A DNA stretch of 64,000 nt from Rhizobium sullae. GTDB taxonomy: Bacteria; Pseudomonadota; Alphaproteobacteria; Rhizobiales; Rhizobiaceae. Where the stretch lies: NCBI RefSeq assembly GCF_025200715.1, contig NZ_CP104143.1, positions 1,116,001 through 1,180,000 on the forward strand, read 5' to 3'. This document shows, piece after piece, positions 42,111 to 52,044 of the stretch (position 1 is its first letter; each line of letters begins with the position of its first letter). Made by a program: the position numbers and the translations under genes. The notes under the pieces were generated by a model. That model worked only from the letters and a program-made list of their open reading frames with translations. It was not told where the DNA came from and did not search any database.

Positions 42111-43575
42111 TCAGTTTGGTGTCCTTTTCGGTTGTGGTCTCGGCATCGACCCATTCGTCTCCGAGCAGCTCGGGCGTGTCGAACGCCTGGAGGTCGGCGA
42201 AATGACGCTCGCGGTCGATGACGAACAACGCCTTGACGATGCCCCGCGCGAGCCGGTCGGCACCTTCGCTGATCGCTGGAATGTCACCGGTGAGCTTGCC
42301 GTGGCTCAGCGTCGCCGGGAAATTGAAGCAGTGGATCTTCGCCAACGCCGGGCAGGCGCCAGGTTCCGTCTCGAGGAATTCGAACGCATCTCCAAGATCG
42401 GGCGAGCCTTCGAGTTCCGCGTTAGGCATTCCGGCCGGCGTCGGGAAACGGTCGCGCCATAGGCGGATATACGGTGCGACGGCGGCAAGTTCGGGCCGGT
42501 TGGTCAGGTCGATCTTGAAGCCGGTTCCGAAGATCAGGAAATCGACCGGATAGTGACCTTTCGGCGTCGCCACGACGAGATGGTCGCCGATCTGCTTCAG
42601 CTCGCTTATGGGGCTTTCCAGGTGGAGACGGGCCTGCGGGAAGGCGCTGACGCGCAGGACGCTCGGCCGTGGCGGCGGTGTCTGCTGGCCCATGGCGTAG
42701 TTCAGGAACCGCCATTTCCACTCGTCGGGAAGGCCCGCAAATCCATGCACCACCCCCTGGCTGCCGATGCCGGTGAACTTGTTGATCCGCGGCAGCTCCT
42801 TGCGACGCACGAACATGTCGAGGCGCGCGGCGCCGGCTTCAAGCGCCGTAGCGGCATTGTCCATCGCGGACGCGCCGGCTCCGACGACGCCGACCCGCTT
42901 TCCACGGAGTGCGGCGAAGTCGATCTCGTCGGCGGTATGAGCCCAGAAATTTCGATCGATGTCGTCGGCGATGGGAGGTAGATACGGGCCACCCAGGCCG
43001 TCGCGGCCTGTCGCCAGTACCACGTGGCGCGCGATCATGATTTCTGTTCTGTCAGCCTGACGGCAAACTAGGTCGAGCATTCCGTCCTCGCGAGGGAGAA
43101 TCGCGTCGACCGATATCCCGTTGCACACCGGGAGCTCGAGTACCCGGCGGTACCAGATCAGGTAGTCCATCCAGATCTCGCGCGGCGCGCGGTCGAGAGC
43201 GAGCCAAGCTTCGTTGCCGTAGCGGGCCTCGTAATAGGCGCGGAACGTAAGAGACGGCAGCCCCATCGCAGGCCCGGTCAACTGCTTGGGGGAGCGAAGC
43301 GTTCGCATCCGCGCGAAGGTGACCCATGGCCCCTCCTGGCCAGCGGAGGCCTTGTCGAGCACGACGTGGTTCGCGACTCCGAGCCGCTTCAGCATGCCCG
43401 ATGCGACAAGCCCGGCCATGCCGCCGCCAATGATGACGACGTCGACGACCGTCTTGCCGTCGACTTCGCGAGGAGGAATCCAGGACTTCGCGGGCAACTC
43501 CAGCCAGGCAAGATCCTGTTTCAGGCGAGTCTCGAGCGCCTCGAGTCCTTGAGGCAACGAGGACAGGTCGCTCAT
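42103..43575 (-). CDS. Flavin-dependent monooxygenase, NAD(P)-binding (FMO/BVMO-like)
   Basis: 490 residues. FAD site VDVVIIGGGMAGLVASGMLK, an NADPH-binding Rossmann motif GKRVGVVGAGASAMDNAATA, and FGTGFKIDLTNRPELAA (the ATG-like motif). Residue order and length fit flavin-containing/Baeyer-Villiger monooxygenases that oxidise a small N-, S- or ketone-containing substrate. It is translationally coupled to the LysR gene (4-bp overlap) and to the amino-acid importer genes, suggesting that the imported compound, or a derivative, is its substrate. Confidence 0.88.
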   Translation of the reverse strand: MSDLSSLPQGLEALETRLKQDLAWLELPAKSWIPPREVDGKTVVDVVIIGGGMAGLVASGMLKRLGVANHVVLDKASAGQEGPWVTFARMRTLRSPKQLTGPAMGLPSLTFRAYYEARYGNEAWLALDRAPREIWMDYLIWYRRVLELPVCNGISVDAILPREDGMLDLVCRQADRTEIMIARHVVLATGRDGLGGPYLPPIADDIDRNFWAHTADEIDFAALRGKRVGVVGAGASAMDNAATALEAGAARLDMFVRRKELPRINKFTGIGSQGVVHGFAGLPDEWKWRFLNYAMGQQTPPPRPSVLRVSAFPQARLHLESPISELKQIGDHLVVATPKGHYPVDFLIFGTGFKIDLTNRPELAAVAPYIRLWRDRFPTPAGMPNAELEGSPDLGDAFEFLETEPGACPALAKIHCFNFPATLSHGKLTGDIPAISEGADRLARGIVKALFVIDRERHFADLQAFDTPELLGDEWVDAETTTEKDTKLNA

Positions 43576-44573
43576 GACGGAACTCCCTCAGGCAGGGGAG
43601 TCGGTCCATACACGGTGTCGGCCAAGGCCTCGACGCCGCCCGAGTCATGCAGTCGGCAACCGGGCATCGCAAGACCGACGGCGCGGGCTGCGTCAATCAG
43701 TGCCGCGACGGTCGGGGTCATCGGCAGTGCTGCAGGCGAGATCGCGCCAAATACGAAGGGTATTGTCTGGTCGATAACGCGCATCACGATGCCCTCGAGC
43801 GGAACGCCAACGACGGTGGCCGGTTCGACGATGGCAACTCCCAGGCCGGCGCGGACCATCATCAGGGCCGTCATCGAGGCGTTGACGTCGATCATCCGCC
43901 CCGGCACGATGCCAGCCCGTTCAAGCGCCTCGTCGACGCGGTGGCGCAGACGATATGGGTTCGCCAAGGTGATGATCCGGCGCTCGGAGAGATCGCCGAG
44001 CCGCACGACGCCATCACCGGCGAGCGGATCATCCGCGGAGAGAGCGACGACGCACGGCGCTTCGGCGACCCAGTGCACGTCGAGGCCGGGATGCTCCAGC
44101 GGCAGGCTTGCGATCCCGAAGTCCGCCGAGCGGGCGAGCACGGCCTGAACGACATTCTCGGCCGCGAGCGCCTGCACATGAAGGTGGCGTGGAATGAGAC
44201 CCGGCGCGACGTTCGCGATCGCCTGCGGCAGAACGCCGGCCGCAAGCGACGGCGTGGCCGCGATCGTTAGCGACGCCGGCTCGTCGAGACCGATGGCATT
44301 CGCCCGTTCGCGGATGTGGGTGAGGCTTGCGAGATGGCGCTCCACCTCGGCGTGAAACAGTAGGCCGCGCGAGGTCGGGGTGATGCGAGGTCCGCTTCGG
44401 TGCAAGAGGGCATAGCCGATGTCGACTTCCAGATCCTGGATGAGCCTGGTCACCGCCGGCTGCGATCGACCAAGCAGCCGCGCCGCGCCGGTCACGCTGC
44501 CGGCGGACATCACCGCTGCAAAGGCTTCGAGTTGCCGAATATCGAAAAAGTTAGAATGCATAATGGACATCAA
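43572..44573 (-). CDS. LysR family transcriptional regulator
   Basis: 333 residues. HTH: DIRQLEAFAAVMSAGSVTGA, LGRSQPAVTRLIQDLEVDIG. The effector domain follows (LTIAATPSLAAGVLPQAIAN, FGIASLPLEHPGLDVHW). It heads the minus-strand operon LysR-monooxygenase-ATPase-binding protein-permeases, and is divergent from the CMD-domain pair at 44731, so it likely controls both transcripts from the 157-bp intergenic region. Confidence 0.92.
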   Translation of the reverse strand: MMSIMHSNFFDIRQLEAFAAVMSAGSVTGAARLLGRSQPAVTRLIQDLEVDIGYALLHRSGPRITPTSRGLLFHAEVERHLASLTHIRERANAIGLDEPASLTIAATPSLAAGVLPQAIANVAPGLIPRHLHVQALAAENVVQAVLARSADFGIASLPLEHPGLDVHWVAEAPCVVALSADDPLAGDGVVRLGDLSERRIITLANPYRLRHRVDEALERAGIVPGRMIDVNASMTALMMVRAGLGVAIVEPATVVGVPLEGIVMRVIDQTIPFVFGAISPAALPMTPTVAALIDAARAVGLAMPGCRLHDSGGVEALADTVYGPTPLPEGVPS

Positions 44574-44730
44574 ACATCCTCCTTTATGTCAGTAAAGCAT
44601 GAGAGTTCTCATTTGACGATCGTCAATAGATAAATATTTCGCATCATACGCGACATATCATTACCAATTGACATGATTGGGTGTCGCGCCTACCTAGACC
44701 GAATGCCTTTGATGTACTGAGGAACCTGTT

Positions 44731-45213
44731 TTGACACTCATCGAAACCCTCGTCTCCGCGAGGCCGGGCTCCGCGCTCGCCGAAGCCATGGAAAAACGCA
44801 CCGAGATCTTGCGTCTGAGTGAGGCTGCCCATGACGCCGTGCTCCTGCCGCGCGATCCCGGCGGACTGTCCCACGGCTTCAGGGCCGCGCTCGCTGCACG
44901 AATGGCGCGCCACAATCACAACATTGCTCTCGCAAGCCACTATGACACCCTGGTCGCCCGTGCCGACGAACCGGGGACGGCCTTGCTCGCCGAGCCCGAC
45001 ACGAACGTGGCGGACCCGCGTACCGCGGAGATCGTCCGTCATGCCGACCGGCTGACGGTCGCGCCACGCGATGCGACGCGAGCGCATATCGAGGCCTTGC
45101 GCCAGGTCCGCGTAACCGATGCCGACATCGTCCGGCTCGCGGAGCTTGCGGCCTTCGTCAACTACCAGGTCCGCGTTCTCGCCGGCCTGAAGCTGCTTGG
45201 AGAAATGCGATGA
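44731..45213 (+). CDS. CMD domain protein (Avi_7170-like)
   Basis: 160 residues with a carboxymuconolactone decarboxylase-like helical fold: LSHGFRAALAARMARHNHNI, ALASHYDTLVARAD and VTDADIVRLAELAAFVNYQV. The CxxC active site of AhpD is absent, so this may be the non-catalytic partner of the next gene product. It overlaps that gene by 4 bp. The pair is a recognised rhizobial family; substrate unknown. Confidence 0.85.
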   Translation: MTLIETLVSARPGSALAEAMEKRTEILRLSEAAHDAVLLPRDPGGLSHGFRAALAARMARHNHNIALASHYDTLVARADEPGTALLAEPDTNVADPRTAEIVRHADRLTVAPRDATRAHIEALRQVRVTDADIVRLAELAAFVNYQVRVLAGLKLLGEMR

Positions 45214-45785
45214 GCGAGGTCGTCCACACCTTCACTACGACTGTGCCGCGCTGGCAGCCCTATGTCGTTCCAGTCGATTTCGCGACCGCCACCGACGAGC
45301 AGCACGCGGCGATGCAGACGACGCCGTCCAACAAGGGCATCTCGCCCTATGTGCTCACCCTGGCGCACGACCCCGAGACGCTCGCGGTCCGCTCGCCCCT
45401 GTTCAACCTGATCATGTACGGAAAGGACGGACTGGCATCGAGCGAACGCGAGCTGGGCGCCGTCGCCGCGTCCGTTGTCAACCGCTGCGTCTACTGCGCC
45501 GCCGTCCACGCATCGCGGTTCAACAACCTGACGAAACGCACAGATGTCATCGATGCCGTGTTCGCCGACGGTCTCGAGGCAGAATTGGATGAGCATCTGC
45601 AGGCAATCTTCGACTTCTCGGCACGGCTGTCGACCACGCCTGCCGAGGCGACGGCGGCCGACGCGCAGGCGCTGGCCGACGTCGGGCTCGATGAACTCGA
45701 AGCTGTCGATCTCGTCCTCTCGTCCGCCATCTTCGGCTGGGCTAACCGCCTGATGCATACGCTCGGCGAGCCGATGAAAGATTAA
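45210..45785 (+). CDS. Alkylhydroperoxidase (AhpD-like) domain protein (Avi_7169-like)
   Basis: 191 residues. The active-site motif is NRCVYCAAVHASRF (CxxCxxxH), preceded by SSERELGAVAASVV, and followed by DAVFADGLEAELDEHLQAIF. Cys residues of AhpD-type proteins cycle as a redox-active disulfide to reduce peroxides. Together with the upstream partner it could detoxify products of the nearby flavin monooxygenase, which is prone to produce peroxide. This link is inferred. Confidence 0.88.
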   Translation: MSEVVHTFTTTVPRWQPYVVPVDFATATDEQHAAMQTTPSNKGISPYVLTLAHDPETLAVRSPLFNLIMYGKDGLASSERELGAVAASVVNRCVYCAAVHASRFNNLTKRTDVIDAVFADGLEAELDEHLQAIFDFSARLSTTPAEATAADAQALADVGLDELEAVDLVLSSAIFGWANRLMHTLGEPMKD

Positions 45786-46249
45786 GATGATCGCGGTGTC
45801 GGCTGGTGGCTGGTGGAGGCCGAGGGGCAGAAGTTCGGCAACCTGATCGAGTCTACATGTAACGCCGTGCCATGAACTGCTGGTTCGGCGACGACTCCTA
45901 TTTGACCGACTTCCTCGTCACAGGGTGCAACCCATTACTGGTTTGATTGCATCAATATTAGGTGCATTGCGGAGGTTTGCAAAGTCCACCACGGCAAATC
46001 AGCTCCCGGTTCGGTGGCTTCTGGGCGCCTACATCCAACCAGACCACCAGGTGAAGATCGGGCGAGTAGTCTTGACTCAAAAAAGTTGTTCATATTTTGT
46101 TCGCGATGATCAAGCTCCGTCGAATATCACGAATACGGTGAACTGCAGGCCGCCTCCGGGCCGACGAAATGGGGCCGCTGCAAGTCTATACGACCGAGCG
46201 CTATCTGAGCCCACGGCCATTGCGATCAGTCTGTTTCATACTTACGCGA
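45786..46249. other. Gene-poor stretch with an SOS-type box
   Basis: No convincing gene. A few short frames occur but none shows motifs. The only strong signal is the GTTC-N7-GTTC direct repeat at 46088-46102. The DNA just around it may be the remnant of a lost LexA-controlled gene. Confidence 0.5.
46088..46102 (+). promoter_or_regulatory. Putative LexA (SOS) box, alphaproteobacterial type
   Basis: GTTC-ATATTTT-GTTC, exactly the GTTC-N7-GTTC consensus of alphaproteobacterial LexA. A -35-like TTGACT begins 13 bp upstream at 46073-46078. No intact downstream gene is seen; the nearest is the HNH gene on the other strand. Confidence 0.55.
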
Positions 46250-46501
46250 CTATTCACCGCTGGTTTCCGGACCCTCGATCAGCCTGTGATGGACGTCGCA
46301 GAGCAACATCAGGTTGGCCGGATCCTTTGATAGCTTGGCGGACAGAACCTTGTCGCCGCGCGCTCCCTTCGGAGCGTCAGCGACGATGTGCGCAATGTAG
46401 GCTGTGTTAAGGTCTGATTTGCTGGAAAGCAGGTCGCCGATGAGGAGCTTGTTGCAAAAGGCGCAGCGCCCCGCCGAGCGGGCCCAGACGATTGCTTTCA
46501 C
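46250..46501 (-). CDS. HNH nuclease domain protein (short)
   Basis: 83 residues. The frame begins MKAIVWARSAGRCAFCNKLL with a CxxC zinc site, then AHIVADAPKGARGD with the catalytic-type His, and ends NLMLLCDVHHRLIEG (CxxHH). These are the elements of an HNH endonuclease. The pattern resembles the N-terminal nuclease of HNH-SAVED effectors (Cap5 of CBASS), but no second domain follows within the frame, so it is either a stand-alone nuclease or a truncated effector. Confidence 0.7.
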   Translation of the reverse strand: MKAIVWARSAGRCAFCNKLLIGDLLSSKSDLNTAYIAHIVADAPKGARGDKVLSAKLSKDPANLMLLCDVHHRLIEGPETSGE

Positions 46502-46904
46502 GTTCGGGGGAATTGCGGACCTTCAGGGGGCGATGCCGCGACTGAGGCATCGGCATGAATATCAAGCAGCTCTTCATCATCTGCCATGCTATTCCTCAAC
46601 TATACGCGGGAGGATTGATTCATTCGCTGAACTGTTGGAAATCGACGAGGTAGATTTTGCCACCTAGGACTATAGAAACGCGCGGAAGTTATCATTACGT
46701 GACCGAAACATGCTGTTTCCACTTCCGATGCATCGCAGTTTCTGCGTTTAGCTCCGTTATATTTTTTTCCCAGTATTTGCTGGTGATCTTCAATTATTTC
46801 GCCCCGCCCGCAATCTCTGCGTTGGGCGAGGCGTAATTTGCGTCATTTCAAGGGCTGCCGGTCAAAATGAATGGCTGCCTACAGGAACAAGATACTCACA
46901 TAAA
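46502..46904. other. Non-coding stretch with a hairpin downstream of nrdJ
   Basis: No gene seen. A GC-rich hairpin lies at 46800-46833 (CGCCCCGCCC / GGGCGAGGCG, 10-bp arms with one mismatch), about 70 bp past the nrdJ stop on the minus strand. No T-run follows, so its role as terminator is doubtful. Confidence 0.4.
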
Positions 46905-49900
46905 TCAGCTGCACCCGCTGGTCGCGCCGCACGTATCGCACTTCTCGCAGGTGCCATTCCGAACCATCGTGAAGTTCTGGCACTCGGTGCACATGTTGCC
47001 CGTGTAGCCCTGCATGATGGAGCGGGCGCGGCGTTCGGCTTCGACCTTCTTGGCTTCGGTCTTGGCAGAGGCTGCATCGGCTGCGGCGGCGTCGGTGAAG
47101 AGCGTGTTGGATTCCTCGACGAGCTCTTCGGCGATTTCCTCCGCCAGCTCCTTAGCGCGTTCCTCGTAATCGCGCTTGAAGGCGACGACCTCGGAGGGGG
47201 CGGCGACGGCTTCGAGCTTGCGCACGGTGTTGCCGGCAATCGCGGTAATCGTCGCGCCGGACGAGGCGCGGGCAGGGGCGGCGGTTGCAGCACCCTTGAT
47301 CTCCGATGCCGAACGCTCAGCCCCGGTGCCGGAAACCAGCGTCGGCTTGTAGCCGCGGGTCAGGCCCTTGGAGACGATGTCCGCCTTCCCTTCCGACACG
47401 CCGCGGCCGAGCGCCGTGTTGTTGAAGTCGGACGTATCGACATGCGCCAGATCGTGGCGGCCGAGATAGGAGATGGCGAGTTCGCGGAACACGTAGTCGA
47501 GGATCGACGTCGCGTTCTTGATCGCGTCATTGCCGGTGACGATGCCCGCCGGCTCGAACTTCGTGAAGGTGAAGGCATCGACATATTCTTCGAGCGGCAC
47601 GCCGTATTGCAGGCCGAGCGAGACCGAGATCGCGAAGTTGTTGATGAAGGCGCGAAGGGCCGAACCTTCCTTGTTCATGTCGAGGAAGATTTCGCCGAGG
47701 CGGCCGTCGTCATATTCGCCGGTGCGCAGGAAGATCGTGTGACCGCCGATCTTTGCCTTCTGGGTATAGCCCTTGCGGCGGCCCGGCAGCTTTTCCTGGC
47801 TGCGCACGACCTTTTCGATCACGCGTTCGATGATCTTTTCGGTGACGGTGACGGCCTGGGCGGCAGCCGGCTGGGCCAGCAGTTCCTCCAGCGAGTCCTC
47901 GTCGCCTTCGTCCTCGATCAGCGAAGAGTTCAGCGGCTGCGACAGCTTCGAGCCGTCGCGATAAAGCGCGTTGGCCTTCAGGCCGAGCTTCCAGGAGAGC
48001 ATGTAGGCGCTCTTGCAATCGTCGACCGTTGCATCGTTCGGCATATTGATCGTCTTGGAGATCGCACCTGAGATGAAGGGCTGGGCAGCCGCCATCATGC
48101 GGATATGGCTTTCGACCGAGAGGTAGCGCTTGCCGATCTTGCCGCAGGCATTGGCGCAATCGAAGACGGCGAGGTGCTCATTCTTCAGGAATGGCGCGCC
48201 TTCCAGCGTCATCGCACCGCAAACATGGATGTTCGCAGCCTCGATGTCCTTCTTCGAGAAGCCCATATGGTCGAGCAGGTTGAAGCTCATGTCGGCAAGC
48301 TGCTCGTCGGAAACCTTCAGCGTGCCCTTCAAGAAGTCGAGCCCAAGCGTCCACTGGTTGAAGACGAACTTGATGTCGAAGGCGGACTTAAGAGCCGCAT
48401 TGACGGCCTCCACCTTCTCGTCGGTGAAGCCCTTGGTCTTCAGCGTCGAGGGGTTGATGGCGGGCGCCTGGTTGAGGTTGCCGTGGCCGACGGCATAGGC
48501 TTCGATCTCGGCGATCTGGCTTTCGGAGTAGCCGAGCGTGCGCAATGCTTCGGGAACGGCGCGGTTGATGATCTTGAAGTAGCCGCCGCCGGCGAGCTTC
48601 TTGAACTTGACGAGCGCGAAGTCGGGCTCGATGCCGGTCGTGTCGCAATCCATGACGAGGCCGATCGTGCCGGTCGGCGCGATAACGGTTGCCTGGGCAT
48701 TGCGGTAGCCGTGCTTCTCGCCGAGTTCGAGAGCCTTGTCCCAGGCGCTCTTGGCATGCGCTGCGAGATCCTGATCCGGGTTTTCGGAGTGGATGAGGGC
48801 GACCGGGTTGATCGAAAGGCCCTCATAGCTGGAGGTCTCGCCATAGGCGGCGCGGCGATGGTTGCGGATGACGCGCAGCATGTTTTCGCGGTTCGGCGCA
48901 AACATCGGGAACGGTCCGAGTTCGGCGGCCATTTCCGCCGAGGTGGCGTAGGAAATGCCGGTCATGATCGCCGTCAGCGAGCCGGCGATGGCGCGGGCTT
49001 CATCGCTGTCATAGGGAATGCCCGACGACATCAGCAGGCCGCCGATGTTGGCGTAGCCGAGGCCAATCGTACGGTATTCGTAGGAGAGCTCGGCGATGCG
49101 ACGCGACGGGAACTGTGCCATCATCACGGAGACTTCGAGCACGACGCTCCAGAGGCGCACGGCATGCTCGTAGTCGGCGATGTTGATGCGCTTGGTGCCC
49201 GCATCCTTGAACTGCATGAGGTTCAGCGAGGCAAGGTTGCAGGCCGTGTCGTCGAGGAACATGTATTCGGAGCACGGGTTGGAGGCGCGGATCGGGCCGG
49301 CGGCCGGGCTCGTGTGCCAGTCGTTCATCGTCGTGTTGAAGTGCAGGCCCGGATCGGCCGATGCCCAGGCGGCGTAGGAGATCGTCTCCCAGAGGTCGCG
49401 GGCCTTCAGCGTCTTCATGACCTTGCCGTCCTTGCGGGCCGTCAGGTTCCAGTCGCCATCTGCTTCGACGGCACGCAGGAAGTCGTCGCGGATCGAGACG
49501 GAGTTGTTGGAGTTCTGGCCAGAAACGGTGAGGTAGGCTTCGCTATCCCAATCCGTATCATAGGTCTTGAACTCCATATCCTTATAACCCTGGCGGGCGA
49601 ACTGGATGACGCGCTGGACGTAGTTTTCCGGAACCTGGTCCTTCTTGGCGGCGCGGATTTCGCGCTTCAGGGCGGGGTTCTTGGCCGGGTCGAAGCAATC
49701 GGAATCGGCGCCGCCTTCACAGTTGAAGCAGGCCTTCATGATCGCCTTCAGGTGCTTGGCGACGATCTTGGAGCCGGTGACGAGGGCCGCGACCTTCTGC
49801 TCTTCCTTGACCTTCCAGTTGATGTACTCCTCGATATCTGGATGGTCGATATCGACGACCACCATCTTGGCCGCACGACGCGTCGTACCGCCGGACTTGA

Positions 49901-50702
49901 TGGCGCCGGCTGCACGGTCGCCGATCTTCAGGAAGCTCATCAGGCCGGAGGAGCGGCCGCCGCCTGAAAGCTTTTCGCCTTCGCCGCGCAGATACGAGAA
50001 GTTGGACCCGGTGCCGGAGCCGTATTTGAAGAGACGCGCCTCGCGGACCCAGAGATCCATGATGCCGCCTTCGTTGACGAGGTCATCCTCGACCGACTGG
50101 ATGAAGCAGGCATGCGGCTGCGGATGTTCATAGGCCGACTTCGACTTCGTCAGCTTGCCGGTGAAGGGATCGACATAGAAATGGCCCTGGCCGGGGCCGT
50201 CGATGCCGTAGGCCCAATGCATGCCGGTGTTGAACCACTGCGGGGAGTTGGGAGCGACGCGCTGCGTGGCGAGCATGTAGGCAAGTTCGTCGCGGAACGC
50301 TGAGGCATCTTCCTCGGACGAGAAGTAGCCGCCCTTCCAGCCCCAGTAGGTCCAGGTGCCGGCCAGACGGTCGAAGACCTGGCGCGCGTCGATTTCGGAG
50401 CCGTACTGCTGATCCTTCGGCAGTTCCTTAAGGGCGGCTTCATCGGCAACCGAGCGCCACAGGAAGGAAGGAACGTCGTTTTCCTCGACCTTCTTCAGCT
50501 TTGCCGGAACGCCGGCCTTGCGGAAGTACTTCTGGGCCAGGATGTCGGCCGCGACCTGGGAGAACTGCGTCGGAACGTCGATGTTCTCAAGGCGGAAGAC
50601 GATCGAACCGTCCGGGTTCTTGATCTCGCTCGTCGCCTTGCGGAATTCGATGTCCGCATAAGCGCTCTGGCCTGCCTTTGTGAAACGGCGTTCTATGCGC
50701 AT
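46905..50702 (-). CDS. nrdJ: Class II (adenosylcobalamin-dependent) ribonucleoside-diphosphate reductase
   Basis: 1265 residues. The fold shows the conserved PQWFNTG motif, [20 protein letters not shown], active-site Cys region [20 protein letters not shown] and the finger-loop [12 protein letters not shown]. The long C-terminal part ends with paired Cys motifs ([18 protein letters not shown]), a probable Zn/redox tail that re-reduces the active site. It makes deoxyribonucleotides and needs vitamin B12, as is typical in rhizobia. The ATG at 50702 (MRIERRFTK) is chosen; 16 upstream codons lack family similarity. Two NrdR boxes lie about 130-180 bp upstream. Confidence 0.96.
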   Translation of the reverse strand: MRIERRFTKAGQSAYADIEFRKATSEIKNPDGSIVFRLENIDVPTQFSQVAADILAQKYFRKAGVPAKLKKVEENDVPSFLWRSVADEAALKELPKDQQYGSEIDARQVFDRLAGTWTYWGWKGGYFSSEEDASAFRDELAYMLATQRVAPNSPQWFNTGMHWAYGIDGPGQGHFYVDPFTGKLTKSKSAYEHPQPHACFIQSVEDDLVNEGGIMDLWVREARLFKYGSGTGSNFSYLRGEGEKLSGGGRSSGLMSFLKIGDRAAGAIKSGGTTRRAAKMVVVDIDHPDIEEYINWKVKEEQKVAALVTGSKIVAKHLKAIMKACFNCEGGADSDCFDPAKNPALKREIRAAKKDQVPENYVQRVIQFARQGYKDMEFKTYDTDWDSEAYLTVSGQNSNNSVSIRDDFLRAVEADGDWNLTARKDGKVMKTLKARDLWETISYAAWASADPGLHFNTTMNDWHTSPAAGPIRASNPCSEYMFLDDTACNLASLNLMQFKDAGTKRINIADYEHAVRLWSVVLEVSVMMAQFPSRRIAELSYEYRTIGLGYANIGGLLMSSGIPYDSDEARAIAGSLTAIMTGISYATSAEMAAELGPFPMFAPNRENMLRVIRNHRRAAYGETSSYEGLSINPVALIHSENPDQDLAAHAKSAWDKALELGEKHGYRNAQATVIAPTGTIGLVMDCDTTGIEPDFALVKFKKLAGGGYFKIINRAVPEALRTLGYSESQIAEIEAYAVGHGNLNQAPAINPSTLKTKGFTDEKVEAVNAALKSAFDIKFVFNQWTLGLDFLKGTLKVSDEQLADMSFNLLDHMGFSKKDIEAANIHVCGAMTLEGAPFLKNEHLAVFDCANACGKIGKRYLSVESHIRMMAAAQPFISGAISKTINMPNDATVDDCKSAYMLSWKLGLKANALYRDGSKLSQPLNSSLIEDEGDEDSLEELLAQPAAAQAVTVTEKIIERVIEKVVRSQEKLPGRRKGYTQKAKIGGHTIFLRTGEYDDGRLGEIFLDMNKEGSALRAFINNFAISVSLGLQYGVPLEEYVDAFTFTKFEPAGIVTGNDAIKNATSILDYVFRELAISYLGRHDLAHVDTSDFNNTALGRGVSEGKADIVSKGLTRGYKPTLVSGTGAERSASEIKGAATAAPARASSGATITAIAGNTVRKLEAVAAPSEVVAFKRDYEERAKELAEEIAEELVEESNTLFTDAAAADAASAKTEAKKVEAERRARSIMQGYTGNMCTECQNFTMVRNGTCEKCDTCGATSGCS

Positions 50703-50834
50703 GTCCTTGACCTCTGTTAGCGCGCCCCATCCCCGTCGACCAAGGCGCAAGTTTTCTCATCCGGCAGCACCGGAAGGTGCGCAGCCAGTTCTCGTCTTCC
50801 GTACCGTCACAGGAGTGTCATCCGGAGATGTCTT

Positions 50835-50850
50835 TCCCTGTATCTAGTGG
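50835..50850. promoter_or_regulatory. NrdR box 1 (weaker), upstream of nrdJ
   Basis: TCCCTGTATCTAGTGG matches 11 of 16 positions of the NrdR consensus ACACWATATATWGTGT. It lies exactly 31 bp (three helical turns) from box 2. Confidence 0.6.
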
Positions 50851-50865
50851 TGATGGTGGCTGCAA

Positions 50866-50881
50866 ACACTAAATATAGTAT
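50866..50881. promoter_or_regulatory. NrdR box 2 (strong), upstream of nrdJ
   Basis: ACACTAAATATAGTAT matches 14 of 16 consensus positions. NrdR is the ATP/dATP-responsive repressor of ribonucleotide reductase genes; paired boxes at an integral number of turns are its usual target. Confidence 0.78.
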
Positions 50882-51285
50882 TAACAGCTTATTATCGCCA
50901 GCCCCGGATGTCACTTTTTTGGAGGTCAAAAATCGCGCGCAAGTCCCCTCACGGCTGCCATCCATCATGGATGCAACACCCTGATTCCACGCTCGAATTT
51001 TGAAAAGAACCGGCCTCGTTAAACCCGGTCCAGTTGCCGCCGCAACATCGGAAACCATTAAGTGAGAAATGGGCGATTCCGTCAAGGGGTGGTTTTTAAC
51101 GAAGTGTTCACCACAACATATTGTGGATGGCCCTGTGAAGACTGGGGAAAAGCCTGAAAGCTCTGAATTTCAAGGCTTTGCGGGCCTCGCGCATCTGAGA
51201 AGCGACGACAGAAAGAAAAAGTTCGTCGAATCCAAATCTAAGGATGGCATTTTCGACCCGGATCGGCATGCCGATTCGGGGGGCC

Positions 51286-51876
51286 TCACATTGCATCGAG
51301 CGCGACGGTCACCGTAGCAACGCCGATCGCCGCTCCAGCCTCGTCGCGGATGGTGAAGCTGGCCTGCGCCTCGAGAATCTGCGTGGCCTCGTCGCGCTCG
51401 GCACGGTCGACGAAAGTCTCGTCCGAATCGCGCGCGAAGGTTTCCAGATATTTGTTTTCGTCACCCTGCCAGAAATCCGCCGTCACCCGGCTTTCGCCGA
51501 CATTGAGCCCGTTCCTGTCCGTAATGAAAAGCTCAAGGATAACGCCTTGGGAGGCATCCTGCTTTTCCTTCAGGTAGCGCGAAACCGGCGTGGAGAGAAT
51601 GGCAGATACCATCTGCAGGGCGCCGGTTTCCACTTCGGACCGGTAGGTCGAATCAAGGACCTGGATATCCGTGCTGCTGACGTCGCTGAACTTGGCGTTC
51701 TGCTCCCTGATCGCCGCAAGAATCATCGGGGTGCCGACCATCGGCCGCACGACGGTATCCACATATTCGCGGACGACGGCGACATAAGCGGGTTCGGCAA
51801 AGGCCAGCACGGGCAACAGCGAGGGGATCGCCAGCCCTGAAGCGACGACCGCACTAACCCAACCCCGGTATGCCAT
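51286..51876 (-). CDS. Hypothetical exported protein (possible PDC/PAS-like sensor fold)
   Basis: 196 residues. It begins with a signal-like segment (WVSAVVASGLAIPSLLPVLA), then a mixed alpha/beta domain (FSDVSSTDIQVLDSTYRSEV, ILELFITDRNGLNVGESRVT, FWQGDENKYLETFARDSDET). The strand/aromatic pattern resembles extracytoplasmic sensor domains such as PDC, but no transmembrane signalling domain follows. Stand-alone. No family named. Confidence 0.62.
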   Translation of the reverse strand: MAYRGWVSAVVASGLAIPSLLPVLAFAEPAYVAVVREYVDTVVRPMVGTPMILAAIREQNAKFSDVSSTDIQVLDSTYRSEVETGALQMVSAILSTPVSRYLKEKQDASQGVILELFITDRNGLNVGESRVTADFWQGDENKYLETFARDSDETFVDRAERDEATQILEAQASFTIRDEAGAAIGVATVTVALDAM

Positions 51877-52044
51877 TCCCCTCTTCCTTGCTTCGCGCGT
51901 TTTCGCCCTCGCGCGATCCGTGACTCAGCCCGTGGCACGGTGCACCGATGTGCACGTGCAGGCTGGGCTCACTTCATACATCTGCAGTATTACTAAGATG
52001 ACAATTCCGCGTGGCGTTTATTCGCACCTGAGCGGCACGCGCGG

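Larger units (their letters stand above)
50703..51285. other. Upstream region of nrdJ
   Basis: No gene seen. It contains the two NrdR boxes near its left end, and a CCACAA-CATA-TTGTGG inverted repeat at 51109-51124 that has no clear role. Confidence 0.5.

Noticed and set aside
46800..46833. Terminator of nrdJ
   Set aside because: The hairpin is good but no T-run follows on the minus strand; left as an unassigned structure.
48105..49967. 620-codon plus-strand frame inside nrdJ
   Set aside because: It is opposite the highly conserved ribonucleotide reductase and reads as low-complexity Arg/Gly/Val sequence; a high-GC antisense shadow.
51109..51124. Replication-origin or DnaA-box cluster around CCACAACATATTGTGG
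   Set aside because: Only one palindrome resembling a DnaA site with mismatches is seen, and no AT-rich unwinding region or origin genes are near.
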